Notes: generated by a model from the letters alone, not told the origin. A stretch of DNA of 64,000 nt from CAWUEX02 sp038148375 (GCA_038148375.1 JAYQVH010000003.1:124001-188000); one strand, 5' to 3'; positions 36,101-44,457 are shown, numbered from the stretch's first letter. Numbers and translations: made by a program.

Positions 36101-36958
36101 TCAGTGTGCGAGTAATATAGGAACGCCGGCATGCTTCAACATGTGTTGGGTCATGCCGCCCAAGACCAGCTCCCGCCAGGGGTTATGGGTGTAAGCGCCC
36201 ATCACGCAGTATCCCGCGCCGGTTTTTTCGACACGGGCGGAAATCACGTCGGCGACTGATTGTTTGCCTGCTTTGACCGTTTCGGTATCGATTTTAACAC
36301 CGTAAAGCGCCAAGTACGCTTCAGCCTCCGACAACTCCGCGCCGTCGGCATCAAGCTCCCCGACCTGCACGACGTGGGCGCGGCCGGATTTCGCAAGAAG
36401 CGGCATCGCGTTAATCACCGCGCGGGCCGCCTCCGCGCTGCCGTTCCAGGCAATAACCGCCGGCTTATCGAGATTTAGCTCGGTCCCGCTCGGCACCATG
36501 ACAATCGGGCGGCGCGCGTCAAACACAGCCTGTTCGAACGTCTTGAGATCGGCATATGACCCGCGTTCGCCCGGGCAAGCGAGGACGATGACGTCTGCAA
36601 GCCGACCCAGCCGCGCGACGATGGCCGCATCGCCGTCATGGGCATGCCAATGACACGTTGCGCTGGCGCCTGCCGCCGACTTAAGCGGCACATCATGACG
36701 TTGCCGTGCCGCTTCAAATACGTCGCTCGCCGTTGAACGTTTGTGCGCGAGGACTTTCTCAGCGGTTTTGTAGAGCTCGTCATAGTATGTTGCCATCATT
36801 CCGATACCGGTTTGGTCGAGAAACGGCCCAGGTTCGGCGACTGTATCGCTGGCAACCAGACGGGCGTCGAACGCTTTGGCCAGAACGAAGGCCGCGTCCG
36901 CCGCAGCCTTGGCATCGCTGTCGCCGCTGAGGGCGAGGTAAATCGATTTGTAGGTCAT
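36101..36958 (-). CDS. universal stress protein, UspA family
   Basis: This 285-residue protein is of the double-length Usp type. The N-terminal half begins YKSIYLALSGDSDAKAAADAAFVLA. The C-terminal half ends with the ATP-binding consensus GAYTHNPWRELVLGGMTQ and then HAGVPILLAH, so at least the second half should bind ATP. Usp proteins bind nucleotides and support survival under energy or oxygen stress. A near-perfect FNR/FixK box lies about 87 bases upstream, which fits induction at low oxygen seen for such genes in alphaproteobacteria. Confidence 0.9.
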   Translation of the reverse strand: MTYKSIYLALSGDSDAKAAADAAFVLAKAFDARLVASDTVAEPGPFLDQTGIGMMATYYDELYKTAEKVLAHKRSTASDVFEAARQRHDVPLKSAAGASATCHWHAHDGDAAIVARLGRLADVIVLACPGERGSYADLKTFEQAVFDARRPIVMVPSGTELNLDKPAVIAWNGSAEAARAVINAMPLLAKSGRAHVVQVGELDADGAELSEAEAYLALYGVKIDTETVKAGKQSVADVISARVEKTGAGYCVMGAYTHNPWRELVLGGMTQHMLKHAGVPILLAH

Positions 36959-37044
36959 GGTGTGCGCTCCCTGAATCTGCCGGACGGAAACATCCGCAGA
37001 ACCGATTGTACTACAAGACTAGGTCTGCACCAGAAGGAGACGCA

Positions 37045-37058
37045 TTGATTTGAATCAG
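37045..37058 (-). promoter_or_regulatory. candidate FNR/FixK-type binding site upstream of the universal stress gene
   Basis: The 14 bases read TTGAT-TTGA-ATCAG on the plus strand, one mismatch from the FNR/FixK consensus TTGAT(N4)ATCAA. The centre is about 93 bases upstream of the Usp start, a spacing that would allow a site near -40 of a promoter with an untranslated leader of about 50 bases. The neighbouring gene on the other side points away, so the Usp gene is the likely target. Confidence 0.5.
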
Positions 37059-37103
37059 GCCACAAAGCGGCCTTCGCGGCGGGTCATCAGGCCTTAGCGT
37101 GCG

Positions 37104-37760
37104 TTACCAAAGAGACTCAAGCTCTGGAATCTCATCCCGCATGGAAATCGCAAGAGCCTTACCGTCTTCGACCTGCTCCGGCGTCATCACCTTCGCCAGG
37201 TTATCCCTATTCGACGACGCAGCGGTCAACTCAGGATCGTCTGAGGCGAGATCAAGCCACGTATAGGCAAGAACATAATCCTGCGGGACACCTTCCCCGC
37301 GCCAATACATCACGCCGAGATCCATCTGCGCCTGATGATGGCCCTTTTCTGCGGCGGCCTTCCAATATTTGGCGGCTTCCGTGAATGCACGCTCGCCGGT
37401 GATTTCACCGCGGGCATACATCCAACCGAGCCGGTGGTTTCCCGTGGGATCCCCTTGTTCCGCGCTGGCCCGCAGCCAGCGTTCCGCTTCGGCATAGTCT
37501 AACGAGATGCCGAGACCGCGCCGGTACATCATGCCAATATACGCCTGCGCCCGAGAGTCGCCCTCAACGGCCAGAATTTGAAAATCCAGGAACGCCGGCA
37601 GCCATTGGTTTTGTTTAAAGTACGCATAGGCGGTTTCGAAGTCCGCCGCGCGCGCCGGGACAGCCACAAACGAAAACGCCGCCAGCAGGACGGTCAATCC
37701 CGCCGCCGCAGATACAAGGCCATTGCTCATCCGGGTTGTCTTCTGAAACGTGCGAGGCAT
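37104..37760 (-). CDS. Sel1-repeat (TPR-like) exported protein
   Basis: The 218-residue protein has a signal peptide (LVSAAAGLTVLLAAFSFVAVPARA) and several Sel1-like repeats: QAYIGMMYRRGLGISLDYAEAERWL, NHRLGWMYARGEI and QMDLGVMYWRGEGVPQDYVLAYTWLDLA show the A..LG.MY..G.G...D...A..W pattern. Such repeats form helical scaffolds for protein contacts, often in envelope stress, secretion or signalling. The gene stands alone, and no partner is evident nearby. Confidence 0.85.
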   Translation of the reverse strand: MPRTFQKTTRMSNGLVSAAAGLTVLLAAFSFVAVPARAADFETAYAYFKQNQWLPAFLDFQILAVEGDSRAQAYIGMMYRRGLGISLDYAEAERWLRASAEQGDPTGNHRLGWMYARGEITGERAFTEAAKYWKAAAEKGHHQAQMDLGVMYWRGEGVPQDYVLAYTWLDLASDDPELTAASSNRDNLAKVMTPEQVEDGKALAISMRDEIPELESLW

Positions 37761-37918
37761 GGGTAACTCCTCAAGAAATCCGCATCCTGATGAGGCGATG
37801 TATCACACCAACCCGGGCCGGTGAATGTCCGGGCCGATTACAAGTTTGCAAGACATTGAAAACGGGGAGAAAAACTGCCGCGACTCAGCCCCGATGCCGG
37901 CACTGCGCGGGCCGGACC

Positions 37919-38182
37919 TTAACCGCTGGTGTAAACGGATTTCAGCACTTCTGTGACCGCAACGCCGAGGACGTCGCCGCCGGTAATCACCACCTCGCCT
38001 TTGGCAATGAGAATTTCATTGGCGTAGACTTCTACCTAATCATTCGGTCCGCTTTCCAACTCCACGACGGCGCCGCGGCCCAGTTGGAGAATCTGTTTAA
38101 GGCGGAGGGTCGACGAGCCGAGGACCACGACGATTTCGACCTCGACGTCATTAACGGCATAGTCTTCGGCGATATCCGACAT
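37919..38182 (-). pseudogene. fliN: FliN-like flagellar switch (SpoA-domain) gene interrupted by TAG
   Basis: Translated through one stop, this 88-codon frame reads MSDIAEDYAVNDVEVEIVVV, then LKQILQLGRGAVVELESGPND, then TAG, then VEVYANEILIAKGEVVITGG and ends VTEVLKSVYTSG. This is a complete small FliN/SpoA domain with the LGRG..VELD...D.VE(V/I)YAN..LIAKGEVV consensus. The TAG at 38036-38038 (codon 49) falls where homologues have a coding residue. The rest of the domain is intact and both ends look normal, so the loss is recent, or a base error, or the stop is read through. No other flagellar gene is nearby. FliN sits in the motor switch ring and interacts with CheY. Confidence 0.82.
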
Positions 38183-38331
38183 GTTCCGGCTCGACCCCTT
38201 AGCGCCAATGCTGACTGCCTGCCGCCACGCGCGTCAGGACTCTCCCACATAGATCGTGGAGAGAAAATGTTAACATATTCTGACCGGTAAGAGAATCCGC
38301 GGAAATCTGCGGGTTGAGAGATAAATTCGAG

Positions 38332-38408
38332 TGGCGTCCCCGGCGAGATTCGAACTCACGACCCCAGGATTAGGAATCCTGTGCTCTATCCTGCTGAGCT
38401 ACGGGGAC
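38332..38408 (-). tRNA. tRNA-Arg(CCT)
   Basis: The 77-base minus-strand sequence folds as a tRNA. The acceptor arm pairs GTCCCCG with CGGGGAC, and the D arm contains TAGCTCAGC-like bases. The anticodon stem CAGGA/TCCTG encloses the loop TTCCTAA, with anticodon CCT, and the T arm has GTTCGAATC. A CCA end is encoded at 38334-38332. It reads AGG arginine codons. No integrase or direct repeat indicates insertion at this site. Confidence 0.95.
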
Positions 38409-38499
38409 TCACCGCAGGTATGCCATCAGGCGGCACAGTGAGGTTATATCACGGTGCCGGGAATTGGGCACCCGCAGGGTGCGCCGCAGCCAAGCAAGT

Positions 38500-38745
38500 T
38501 TAGTTAACGTGAAGCGGCTGTAGGTCGTGCTGCATGATCGCAGCCAATGCTTGCTCGCGCGTATGGGCTGCGCCGACGGGGGCACCGGCGGCGTTGTGGA
38601 TCGACCAAACCTGTTGATTGTCGATGACGGCGCGGCGGATGTAGGCAACGCTCTCAAGGCCGAGATGCGCCAGATCCACCGGAGTAGAAGCCATCTGCGC
38701 CTGCTGGTTTACGCGTTCGGACTCTGTCTTAACTTTATCAACCAT
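38500..38745 (-). CDS. DUF1150 family protein
   Basis: The 81-residue protein matches DUF1150: LAHLGLESVAYIRRAV followed by WSIHNAAGAPVGAAHTREQALAAI and the final QHDLQPLHVN. These short proteins are almost restricted to Alphaproteobacteria and are typically encoded next to hsp20, as here (73 bases downstream of it on the same strand). Their role is not established; the linkage suggests a part in heat or protein stress. Confidence 0.88.
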   Translation of the reverse strand: MVDKVKTESERVNQQAQMASTPVDLAHLGLESVAYIRRAVIDNQQVWSIHNAAGAPVGAAHTREQALAAIMQHDLQPLHVN

Positions 38746-38818
38746 AGCTTTACCCTTTCTGTTTGCCCCGGACGCCCGTTCTATTCAGACCCGCGTGCCC
38801 GGTCTAAGACTCCGCTGT

Positions 38819-39286
38819 CTAGTCAGACGGAGTGGGGTCGACGTCGATCGTCTTAGGTTTCGGCTTGGAGCTCTTGGCTGACTGAATTTTAATTTCAGTC
38901 ACCTTGGGTTCCGGCATGTGACGTTCGAGATCGATGTGGAGCAGGCCGTTGTCCAGGCCGGCGTTTTTTACTTCAATGCCTTCGGCGAGCACAAAGCTGC
39001 GCGAAAACTGGCGCGCCGCGATGCCGCGATGCAGGTACACACGCTCTGAGGTGTCTTCCTCGATGCGCCCTCGGATCACAAGCTGGTTGTCCTCCACCGT
39101 GACCGATAAATCATCGTCGCCGAACCCGGCAACTGCAAGCGTGATGCGCAACGCATGCTCACCGGTCTGTTCGATGTTGTACGGCGGATAGCCCTCGCCC
39201 GAGGACTTGTTAACCCTGTCGAGCACGCGCTCGATGTGGTCGAACCCCAGCAGCAACGGGCTGGAAAACACGGACATGCGTGTCAT
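38819..39286 (-). CDS. small heat shock protein, Hsp20/IbpA-type
   Basis: This 155-residue protein has the alpha-crystallin domain. It starts with FSSPLLLGFDHIERVLDRV and YPPYNIEQTGEHALRITLAVAGF, continues through VEDNQLVIRGR and HRGIAARQFSRSFVLAEGIEV, and ends with NGLLHIDLERHMPEPKV. Small heat shock proteins bind unfolding proteins without ATP. The ATG has AAAGGAAG about five bases upstream. A hairpin resembling the core of ROSE-type RNA thermometers lies in the leader. It is the first gene of the Hsp20-DUF1150 pair. Confidence 0.94.
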   Translation of the reverse strand: MTRMSVFSSPLLLGFDHIERVLDRVNKSSGEGYPPYNIEQTGEHALRITLAVAGFGDDDLSVTVEDNQLVIRGRIEEDTSERVYLHRGIAARQFSRSFVLAEGIEVKNAGLDNGLLHIDLERHMPEPKVTEIKIQSAKSSKPKPKTIDVDPTPSD

Positions 39287-39300
39287 ATGGCTTCCTTTCT

Positions 39301-39321
39301 GTCTCCTCTTGCGAGCGAGAC
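39301..39321 (-). promoter_or_regulatory. hairpin in the hsp20 leader, ROSE-like thermometer candidate
   Basis: On the minus strand GTCTC and GAGAC pair around an inner CTC/GAG with a GCAA tetraloop and one bulged G, giving UCGCU opposite AGGA. This is the UYGCU-AGGA arrangement reported for ROSE RNA thermometers of alphaproteobacterial hsp20 genes. However, the AGGA in the stem lies about 17 bases before the ATG, and a second AAAGGAAG closer to the ATG is free, so control of translation is uncertain. Confidence 0.35.
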
Positions 39322-39411
39322 CGGCGTTGGTCCTTGTTCAAGGCACCGGCTTTCTGCGCCGCCCGCAACGGCACGGCGCTGTGTCTTATTTTGGGTTTGC
39401 CAGCGCCTACG

Positions 39412-41097
39412 TCAAGAGGCGGCGAAGAAGGGGTCAAACACCTGGCGCCAGTCGCCCATGGCAGAGGGGAGCTCGGCTTTGGGCATATGTGGGGCGACGG
39501 CATGGGCGCGGTCTGTGGTGTAGCCCACAGGCTCCCAAGACGGATGACAGAGCAAGCAGGGTGTTTTCAGTTTGGGCAGCTTTTTGCGCATCGGATACCG
39601 CCACATAGCGGCGTAGGCCTGCTGATAGCGGTCGCCGCATTTGAGCATTTCGCGCACGCGCAGGTCCGTCAGGGCAACATCAATGGCGCCATCGCTCCAC
39701 AGAACGCCTTTGGCCGTCTGGTTAAACCATGGCCAGTACAGGCTCTGATCGCGCATGACGCTCCAAGCCGTCATGAGGTGGCTGCCGTCCCAGCGCGGCG
39801 CGATCGACGGCGTATAATGAGCGAGCAGATTTTCCTGCTCCTCACCTTCGTATATCGACACCGCCGCCTGAACGATGTGTTTCACACGCAGAGGATTCTG
39901 AAACGCCATCTCCATGGCCACGGGACCGCCCGAGTAGCGGCCGATGACATCGGCCTCGTCGATGCCCAGCGTGTCCAGTGCCGCGTTGAGCACTGTCGCG
40001 TAGGACTCAGAATCAATCTTGTCGATTGTAAAATCGGACTCGCCATTGCCTGGATTGTCGAAAGCGACAACTGGGCGGTCCCCAACGTACGGCGCAAGGA
40101 TGGACTCCACGAGATGCGAAGACCCCGCTGGATCGTGAATAGCAACGAGCGGGCGGCCGGCGCCGTGAAGGCACATCCGCGCGCGCAGCTGGCCACCGGG
40201 CACATCGACCATGGCGTTGCGGATGTTGGCGGCCGATCCTGTTTGATCGGGCACGACAGGCGCCGCGCCGTTTTCGGCATAAGCAGCGGCGGCACGGAGT
40301 TGGTCCTGATACCGCGTCATCGGTGTACACGGCACGACAGTGAAATTGTGCGGCAACCCCATGCCTATGAGGGCATCGGTATGACCCTTCATCATGCTGC
40401 CGCTGTTGAGTGACAGCAGCACCGGCACTTTGATCTGAACGGTATGGGCGTGTTTCTCCACGCGCATGGCCTGGAAATACGCATCTCGATACCCTGGACC
40501 GGCGCGCAGCATGTCGTTGACGTGGTCCTGAATAACATGGGGCGGCGCGATAGCGGCCTGAATGCGCTCATCAGCGCGATCCGACATCCATGGGAAAAAC
40601 ACAGAGAGATGACGGCTCGCATCCCACGCGGCGAGCAGATGCCTGCCGTCCCGCCGTGGCGTGAGATCGACAAAGTAATCGTCTTTGTAACGCTCGACTT
40701 CCTCGTCTGAAAAATGACCGGCAGTGTCCATCATCAGAAGACGCGTGCGCTGGGGATAGCGCCGTGCAAACTGGGCTCCGATCTGCGCCCCGGTTGCAGC
40801 GCCATAGATCACCGCGGACTCCAAACGAAGCGCATCGAGCACCTGCGCAACAACGTCGGCATAGCCCCAGAGATCTTCTTTCTCGGTGACGCAGTCGTCG
40901 GACAAACCGTAACCCGGCGTGTCCAAAGCGATGCAGGTGAACGCCTCGGCGAATACCGACATTGCGGGGATAAGAGCAACGGACGAGACAGGCGACGGAT
41001 GCAAGAGGATCATCGCTGGCCCATTGCCAGCAATGCGATAGTGAATTTGGTGGCCGTCCGGCAAAGTCAGAAACCGCCGCTGGAGTCTTGCTGTCAT
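39412..41097 (-). CDS. double alpha/beta-hydrolase-fold protein with non-Ser elbows (paralogue 1)
   Basis: The 561-residue protein is an internal duplication of two alpha/beta-hydrolase domains (about 1-280 and 292-561). Domain 1 has LLHPSPVSSV (31-40), DTPGYGLSD and the elbow YGAATGAQ, where Ala101 replaces the nucleophile. Domain 2 has HDPAGSS (321-327), DNPGNGESD and GRYSGG, with Tyr388 in that position. Both share a cap stretch of the form PR.DG.HL..AW. No standard C-terminal catalytic His is evident, so it is either a non-hydrolytic binding protein or uses other chemistry. It follows its paralogue by four bases and ends the TetR-linked operon. Confidence 0.85.
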   Translation of the reverse strand: MTARLQRRFLTLPDGHQIHYRIAGNGPAMILLHPSPVSSVALIPAMSVFAEAFTCIALDTPGYGLSDDCVTEKEDLWGYADVVAQVLDALRLESAVIYGAATGAQIGAQFARRYPQRTRLLMMDTAGHFSDEEVERYKDDYFVDLTPRRDGRHLLAAWDASRHLSVFFPWMSDRADERIQAAIAPPHVIQDHVNDMLRAGPGYRDAYFQAMRVEKHAHTVQIKVPVLLSLNSGSMMKGHTDALIGMGLPHNFTVVPCTPMTRYQDQLRAAAAYAENGAAPVVPDQTGSAANIRNAMVDVPGGQLRARMCLHGAGRPLVAIHDPAGSSHLVESILAPYVGDRPVVAFDNPGNGESDFTIDKIDSESYATVLNAALDTLGIDEADVIGRYSGGPVAMEMAFQNPLRVKHIVQAAVSIYEGEEQENLLAHYTPSIAPRWDGSHLMTAWSVMRDQSLYWPWFNQTAKGVLWSDGAIDVALTDLRVREMLKCGDRYQQAYAAMWRYPMRKKLPKLKTPCLLCHPSWEPVGYTTDRAHAVAPHMPKAELPSAMGDWRQVFDPFFAAS

Positions 41098-41101
41098 GGC
41101 G

Positions 41102-42808
41102 CTAGACCGCGAAAAACGGATCGAGCCGATCCGGCAGGGCGGTGAGATCCTCGGGCATATCGGCGGTCTGGCAGGCGGGCGCTGCGGCAGTGGCCATAGC
41201 CAGACGGCCAGAGGATGCGGCGCCCGGCCAGTCCATCAGCAGGCACGGCACGTCGAGCGCCGCCAGTTTTTCCGCCATCGGATACGTGAACGAGGCCGCG
41301 TACGCGTTCTGATAGGCGTCGCCCATCTTGAGCAAGTCCTGAACACGTGAATTTAAAAACAGGGGATCGAGATTGGCGTCGCGCGGAATAATTCCGTCCT
41401 TCGTGCGGTTATACCAGGGCCAAAACAGCGACATGTCGCGGACGACTGACCATGCGGTAAGAAGGTGGCCGCCGTCCCAGCGTGGGGCAATAGACGGCGT
41501 ATAATTGGCGAGCAAATCCGGGCGCTCTTCATCGGTAAAGATCTGCACACCCGCCTGAACGATATGTTTCACAAGGCCGGGACGCTGGGCGCTGAGTTCC
41601 ATCGCCACCTGCCCCCCGGAATAACGGCCGACCACGTCAACGTCCGCAATACCGAGCGCATCCAGCGCCTGCGCGGCATATCGGGCATAGGCTTCTGTCG
41701 AAATATCCTCCGGCGTGAGCAATGCATCGGACTCACCGCAGCCCGGATTATCAGGCGCGATAACGGGGCGTTTGCCGAGATAGGGCGTCAGGAATGGTAT
41801 CAGCCGGCTGGATGACCCCGCGGGATCGTGCAGCCCGAGAATGGGCCGGCCCTCGCCTGCCAAGCAGACGCGTGCAAACAGCTTGCCGCCGTCGACATCG
41901 ATATAGGTTTTTTGCAGGCGTGGCGCTGACCGATCGATCTGATCCGGATGCGGCGGCGCGGGCGTGCCTGCCCGCAGATAGTGTTCAAGCAAATAGTTTT
42001 CGCTGACGGCCTGACGTTCTTCAACGGTCGGGCCGGCACGCAGGATGGTGAAATTTTCCGGTAGACCCATGGAAATCAGCGCATCGATTTCCTCCAAATT
42101 GGGTTTGGCCTCCCAGCGGGTCAGTGTCGCCGGCACGGTCACCCGGCTGATGAGGTCGTGCTTGGCCGTATAAAACGCCGGCCGATAGGCATCGGCGTAA
42201 CCGGGACCGGCGCGCAAATAATCAAGCATCTTGGCGTGAATCACTTCGGGCGGCGGCATATCGACCGATAGCCGGTTGGCTTTGGACCTGAATTGCCATG
42301 GCGCAAACAAGTTCAGCGAACGCACCATGTCCCAATGGGTGAGCAAATGGCCGCCATCGCGAACCGGCGTGACATCCGGAAAGTAGCCGTCTGTAAGGTG
42401 ATCGACTTCCTCGTCGCTGGCATGGCCGGCCGTATCGAGCATACAAACCGCGACGCGTTCAGGATGAGCGGCGGCAAAGATGTGGGAGATTTCTGCTCCG
42501 GTCGCGTTGCCGTAAAACGCGGCTTTTTCAATATCCAAGGCGTCGAGCAGATCAACTAGTGGCTGAATGTAGTCCGTCAGACCCGGGCCCTGATAGCCGC
42601 CGGGTAGCGGATCGGACAAACCGTAACCCGGCGTATCGACAGCAATGGCGGTGAAGTTCTTTGCCAATCGCGTCGCCATGGGCACGGAGAATGCGCTCGA
42701 TTGCGGTGACGGGTGCAACAGGATGACCGGCGGCCCCTCTCCGGCGCGCCGCACGTGAAACTGGCTACCGCCCGCCGTGACAAACATGCGCTGCATCGCG
42801 CCCCCCAT
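41102..42808 (-). CDS. double alpha/beta-hydrolase-fold protein with non-Ser elbows (paralogue 2)
   Basis: This 568-residue paralogue has the same two-domain build. Domain 1 shows LLHPSPQSSAF, DTPGYGLSD and the elbow YGNATGAE (Ala102 at the nucleophile site). Domain 2 shows HDPAGSS (327-333), DNPGCGESD and GRYSGGQ (Tyr396). The cap motifs read PVRDGGHLLTHW and APRWDGGHLLTAW in the two halves. Because the same GxATG and GRYSG variants are kept in both paralogues, they look selected rather than random. The start may be ATG 42808 or 42796. Substrate and activity are unknown. Confidence 0.85.
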   Translation of the reverse strand: MGGAMQRMFVTAGGSQFHVRRAGEGPPVILLHPSPQSSAFSVPMATRLAKNFTAIAVDTPGYGLSDPLPGGYQGPGLTDYIQPLVDLLDALDIEKAAFYGNATGAEISHIFAAAHPERVAVCMLDTAGHASDEEVDHLTDGYFPDVTPVRDGGHLLTHWDMVRSLNLFAPWQFRSKANRLSVDMPPPEVIHAKMLDYLRAGPGYADAYRPAFYTAKHDLISRVTVPATLTRWEAKPNLEEIDALISMGLPENFTILRAGPTVEERQAVSENYLLEHYLRAGTPAPPHPDQIDRSAPRLQKTYIDVDGGKLFARVCLAGEGRPILGLHDPAGSSSRLIPFLTPYLGKRPVIAPDNPGCGESDALLTPEDISTEAYARYAAQALDALGIADVDVVGRYSGGQVAMELSAQRPGLVKHIVQAGVQIFTDEERPDLLANYTPSIAPRWDGGHLLTAWSVVRDMSLFWPWYNRTKDGIIPRDANLDPLFLNSRVQDLLKMGDAYQNAYAASFTYPMAEKLAALDVPCLLMDWPGAASSGRLAMATAAAPACQTADMPEDLTALPDRLDPFFAV

Positions 42809-42850
42809 CCAAAGTCAGGTTCTAGCGCCGCCGAGACACGTCGACAAGTA

Positions 42851-42877
42851 AAACGCCCGGCGCAAGACCGGGCGTTT
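42851..42877 (-). terminator. intrinsic terminator-like hairpin between the chelatase-like and hydrolase genes
   Basis: AAACGCCCGG (42851-42860) and CCGGGCGTTT (42868-42877) form a perfect ten-base-pair stem with a seven-base loop; on the minus strand a T-rich run (CGTTTTACTTGT) follows. It lies 25 bases after the stop of the gene at 42902 and before the two double-hydrolase genes, so it may reduce or end transcription between them. Confidence 0.8.
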
Positions 42878-42901
42878 CACGATTAACCTTACTGTGTGCC
42901 G

Positions 42902-44422
42902 CTATTCGGCGAGCGCGACGTCTTCCTGACCGGAGGCGGGCTCAAGGCCGCGAGACAGAATCGCATCCATCGCCTGGTAGAAAGCCTCGACAATGGGTGC
43001 GTTGTAGCGGCCAACGGGCAATCCATTGTAAATCACCTTGGTGCCTTCGATATCGAACGTCTTGGTATAGGGTTCTGACCAGTTGCTGTAGTCGACAGGT
43101 TCGTAGATGTCGAAACCGGGAAAGCCCTCGTAGTTGTACATCGCATGCGAAAACATCGTGTCGGTGTTCTCGGCAAAAAATTCAATTGGCAGGTTGATGA
43201 CGTAATCGTAGTCATCGTTGATGCCATCCCAGAACGCCTTGTTGGTCGACAGATACGTGCCGTTCGGATTGTTATGTGGATCGGCGAAGTGATCCTGCGA
43301 CTGAACGACTTCGGTACGGCCCAAGTCGTATTCGGCAACAACCCCCTTCAGTTTTTCCATTATCGGATCAACGTAATCTGGCGCAAGTTCGATCCAGGCC
43401 TCATGCGGGACGAGATCCCACGCCATGCCGTGGACGGATGCCACCACTTTAACATCCGAACCAGCCGGGATCGTATTCAAGCGATCGCGCAGCATGATGG
43501 CATAGGTTTCGTGAATGACCGGAAAGTTTGCCAGGTTTTGGGTCATGATGGTCTTAATGTGCTTGCCGTTGGCCTCTTCCCACTCATGGATGTAGTGCAT
43601 GGCGTGCTTGATCGAACCGTTGAACTCCTCATGGTGGGAGTAGATCGGCCGCGGCGAGGCAAAGACAATTGTATCGGCGCCACCGTCGAGCAATTCGAAC
43701 ATGGCTTGGCGAGCTAGGTGGAAGTCTTCGGCGGTAACCCAACGGTAGGGCACGTCGCCGTACTTCGCCGTCAGCTTCTTCATCGCCGCTTCGACGATAG
43801 CCCAGTTGCCGGCTTCGTGCGGCACCTTACCGCTCACGAAACCCTTGCCTTTGCCGTAGTAGTAGACTCGCGCTTTATTGACGAGCTTCTGTGACGGTCC
43901 CGGCATGCCGCCTTTGCGGGCGGGATACAGAAAATAGCCGTGATCCATATGCTGAGTCGGGTTGGGCGGAACCCATACCAGCTCGCCGTTGTGGTAACGC
44001 TCCACCCAAGGCGTACCGTCGACATCCATGGTTGAACCATAGGGATCAACGAGATTGGTTGGCACGAATTTCTCGAATTCGTAGAACCGTTCCGTGTCCA
44101 GCAAAATGACGCCGGGGTCTGCCATTGCGCGGCTGCGGATCGGCCAGGGAATGTATTGGCTGGATTTGAGTGCAAGATTATGGAAATCGGGAACGCGGAA
44201 ATTTTCCGGCATGATCAGACCGGACATGAAGATCGCGACATTGCCTTCCGGCGTCATCGCCTCTTCGCTGGCAAGCTGCTCCTTATAGATGCGGAAGTAG
44301 TTGGGCTCGACCAGCTGTGGCGGCGTGCGGTTCATATATTTGAATGTGCCGTAGCCGCCGCCGGCGACAACAATCACGAACACACCGGCGGTAATGGCGA
44401 TGCGTTTGATCCATTTCATCAT
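42902..44422 (-). CDS. membrane-anchored ferrochelatase-fold-like protein, function unknown
   Basis: The 506-residue protein has one N-terminal transmembrane helix (about 8-26) and a large domain, probably periplasmic. I do not recognise a named family, but three stretches resemble the class II chelatase fold: GADTIVFASPRPIYSHH (248-264) like the LYPQYS region, VVASVHGMAW (326-335) like the ferrochelatase S-x-HG motif with His331, and VINLPIEFFAENTDT (408-422) like the PIGF..EH.ET segment with Glu418. The C-terminus is acidic. It is co-directional with two ABC-2 permeases and an ABC ATPase. A metal or tetrapyrrole-linked role is inferred only from these motifs and could be wrong. Confidence 0.6.
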   Translation of the reverse strand: MMKWIKRIAITAGVFVIVVAGGGYGTFKYMNRTPPQLVEPNYFRIYKEQLASEEAMTPEGNVAIFMSGLIMPENFRVPDFHNLALKSSQYIPWPIRSRAMADPGVILLDTERFYEFEKFVPTNLVDPYGSTMDVDGTPWVERYHNGELVWVPPNPTQHMDHGYFLYPARKGGMPGPSQKLVNKARVYYYGKGKGFVSGKVPHEAGNWAIVEAAMKKLTAKYGDVPYRWVTAEDFHLARQAMFELLDGGADTIVFASPRPIYSHHEEFNGSIKHAMHYIHEWEEANGKHIKTIMTQNLANFPVIHETYAIMLRDRLNTIPAGSDVKVVASVHGMAWDLVPHEAWIELAPDYVDPIMEKLKGVVAEYDLGRTEVVQSQDHFADPHNNPNGTYLSTNKAFWDGINDDYDYVINLPIEFFAENTDTMFSHAMYNYEGFPGFDIYEPVDYSNWSEPYTKTFDIEGTKVIYNGLPVGRYNAPIVEAFYQAMDAILSRGLEPASGQEDVALAE

Positions 44423-44457
44423 GGTCGGGATCCTTCCACTTTTCTTTGCCTTATGTT

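Noticed and set aside
38332..38408. tRNA-Arg as the insertion site of a genomic island
   Set aside because: No integrase, transposase or direct repeat of the tRNA 3' end was found on either side.
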